Notes under the pieces: model-generated
The model's database searches: none
What the model was told of the DNA's origin: nothing
What the model saw: the letters and a program-made list of their open reading frames with translations, nothing else
Source of the DNA: Patescibacteria group bacterium
Lineage (GTDB): Bacteria > Patescibacteriota > Dojkabacteria > SC72 > T1SED10-24
Length of the DNA: 5,808 bases
Assembly: GCA_007136035.1 (NCBI GenBank)
Contig: SLHS01000014.1
Coordinates: 1-5,808 of the forward strand
Reading direction: 5' to 3'
Position numbers and translations under genes: made by a program
Shown here: positions 5,484 to 5,808 of the stretch, one piece after another
Position numbering within the stretch: the first letter of the stretch is position 1
Layout of the letters: every line of letters starts with the position of its first letter

Positions 5484-5795
5484 ATGGTTAAGCAAATAGC
5501 GAGAATTCGAGTGAAGTTACAGGGTTATGATTCATCTGTTGTAGATCGCTCAGCGAAAAGTATTGTAGAAACAGCGATTGGAACAGGTGCTAGAGTTGTT
5601 GGACCTATACCTCTTCCTACGAAGAGAAGAAGATTTACCGTAAATAGGTCTCCTCATGTATACAAAAGTTCCATGGAACATTTTGAGATTAAAACGCATA
5701 AGAGGGTAATAGACATATTGGATCCTACAAACAAAACAATAGATTCTTTACAACATCTTGAAATGCCCAGTGGTGTAGAAATTGAGATTCAATAA
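5484..5795 (+). CDS. rpsJ: Small ribosomal subunit protein uS10 (S10, NusE)
   Basis: S10 is part of the 30S head near the A-site tRNA path and, as NusE, binds NusB and NusG in antitermination and transcription-translation coupling. The 103 residues equal the E. coli length. The protein aligns throughout: IRVKLQGYD (8-16), GPIPLPTKRRRFTV (40-53) in the long loop that reaches into the 30S core, RSPHVYK (55-61), FEIKTHKRVIDI (67-78) and a C-terminal SGVEIEIQ. Nothing is unusual. It is normally the first gene of the S10 operon, so rplC, rplD and others are expected beyond the right edge. It follows tuf by 66 bases, with a hairpin between. There is no Shine-Dalgarno; the ATG follows TTTTAAA, the same bases that precede tuf. 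Confidence 0.97.
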   Translation: MVKQIARIRVKLQGYDSSVVDRSAKSIVETAIGTGARVVGPIPLPTKRRRFTVNRSPHVYKSSMEHFEIKTHKRVIDILDPTNKTIDSLQHLEMPSGVEIEIQ

Positions 5796-5808
5796 AATTC
5801 TGCCGAAA

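Noticed and set aside
1..5808. UGA reassignment, CRISPR array, tRNA or mobile element
   Set aside because: Genes read with the standard code and none of the genes needs in-frame UGA. No repeat-spacer pattern, cloverleaf, transposase or terminal inverted repeats were seen.

Overview
This window of about 5.8 kb is AT-rich (roughly one third G+C by eye). It looks like chromosomal DNA from a bacterium with compact genes, standard stop codons and little use of Shine-Dalgarno sites. The fusA-tuf-rpsJ order is the classical bacterial join between the str and S10 operons. Low G+C, weak or absent ribosome binding sites and very divergent elongation factors make a Patescibacteria/CPR lineage my best guess. 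That is an inference from general character; no marker in the window proves it. UGA is not reassigned: all proteins read cleanly with the standard code.

Layout. Bases 1-414 (minus strand) hold the N-terminal part of an exported DUF348-G5 protein that runs off the left edge. Bases 415-551 are a divergent control region with two interleaved sigma70-type promoters. Bases 552-1943 encode a TPR-repeat lipoprotein. An extended -10 promoter at its 3' end (1926-1954) starts the translation genes: fusA (2024-4120), tuf (4248-5417) and rpsJ (5484-5795). A candidate second promoter precedes tuf. A GC-rich hairpin between tuf and rpsJ may terminate or attenuate transcription. rpsL and rpsG, the usual upstream partners of fusA, are absent here; the two envelope-type genes stand in their place.

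The most striking observation is in the two GTPases. Both EF-G and EF-Tu have lost the aspartate of the G4 motif (NKxD), which reads the guanine base. It is NKLN in EF-G and NTFG in EF-Tu. Both have also gained an aspartate at the G5 serine (GSA becomes GDS in EF-G and GDA in EF-Tu). The P-loops and DxPG motifs are intact in both. The same paired change in two distant paralogues that share one ribosome suggests coordinated evolution of nucleotide recognition. Either the acidic group has moved from G4 to G5 and GTP use is kept, or base specificity has changed (ATP, XTP or relaxed). EF-Tu also has an altered switch I (KSITI instead of RGITI). These enzymes appear full length and intact, and rpsJ next door is ordinary, so this looks like the organism's housekeeping elongation machinery and not a decayed copy.
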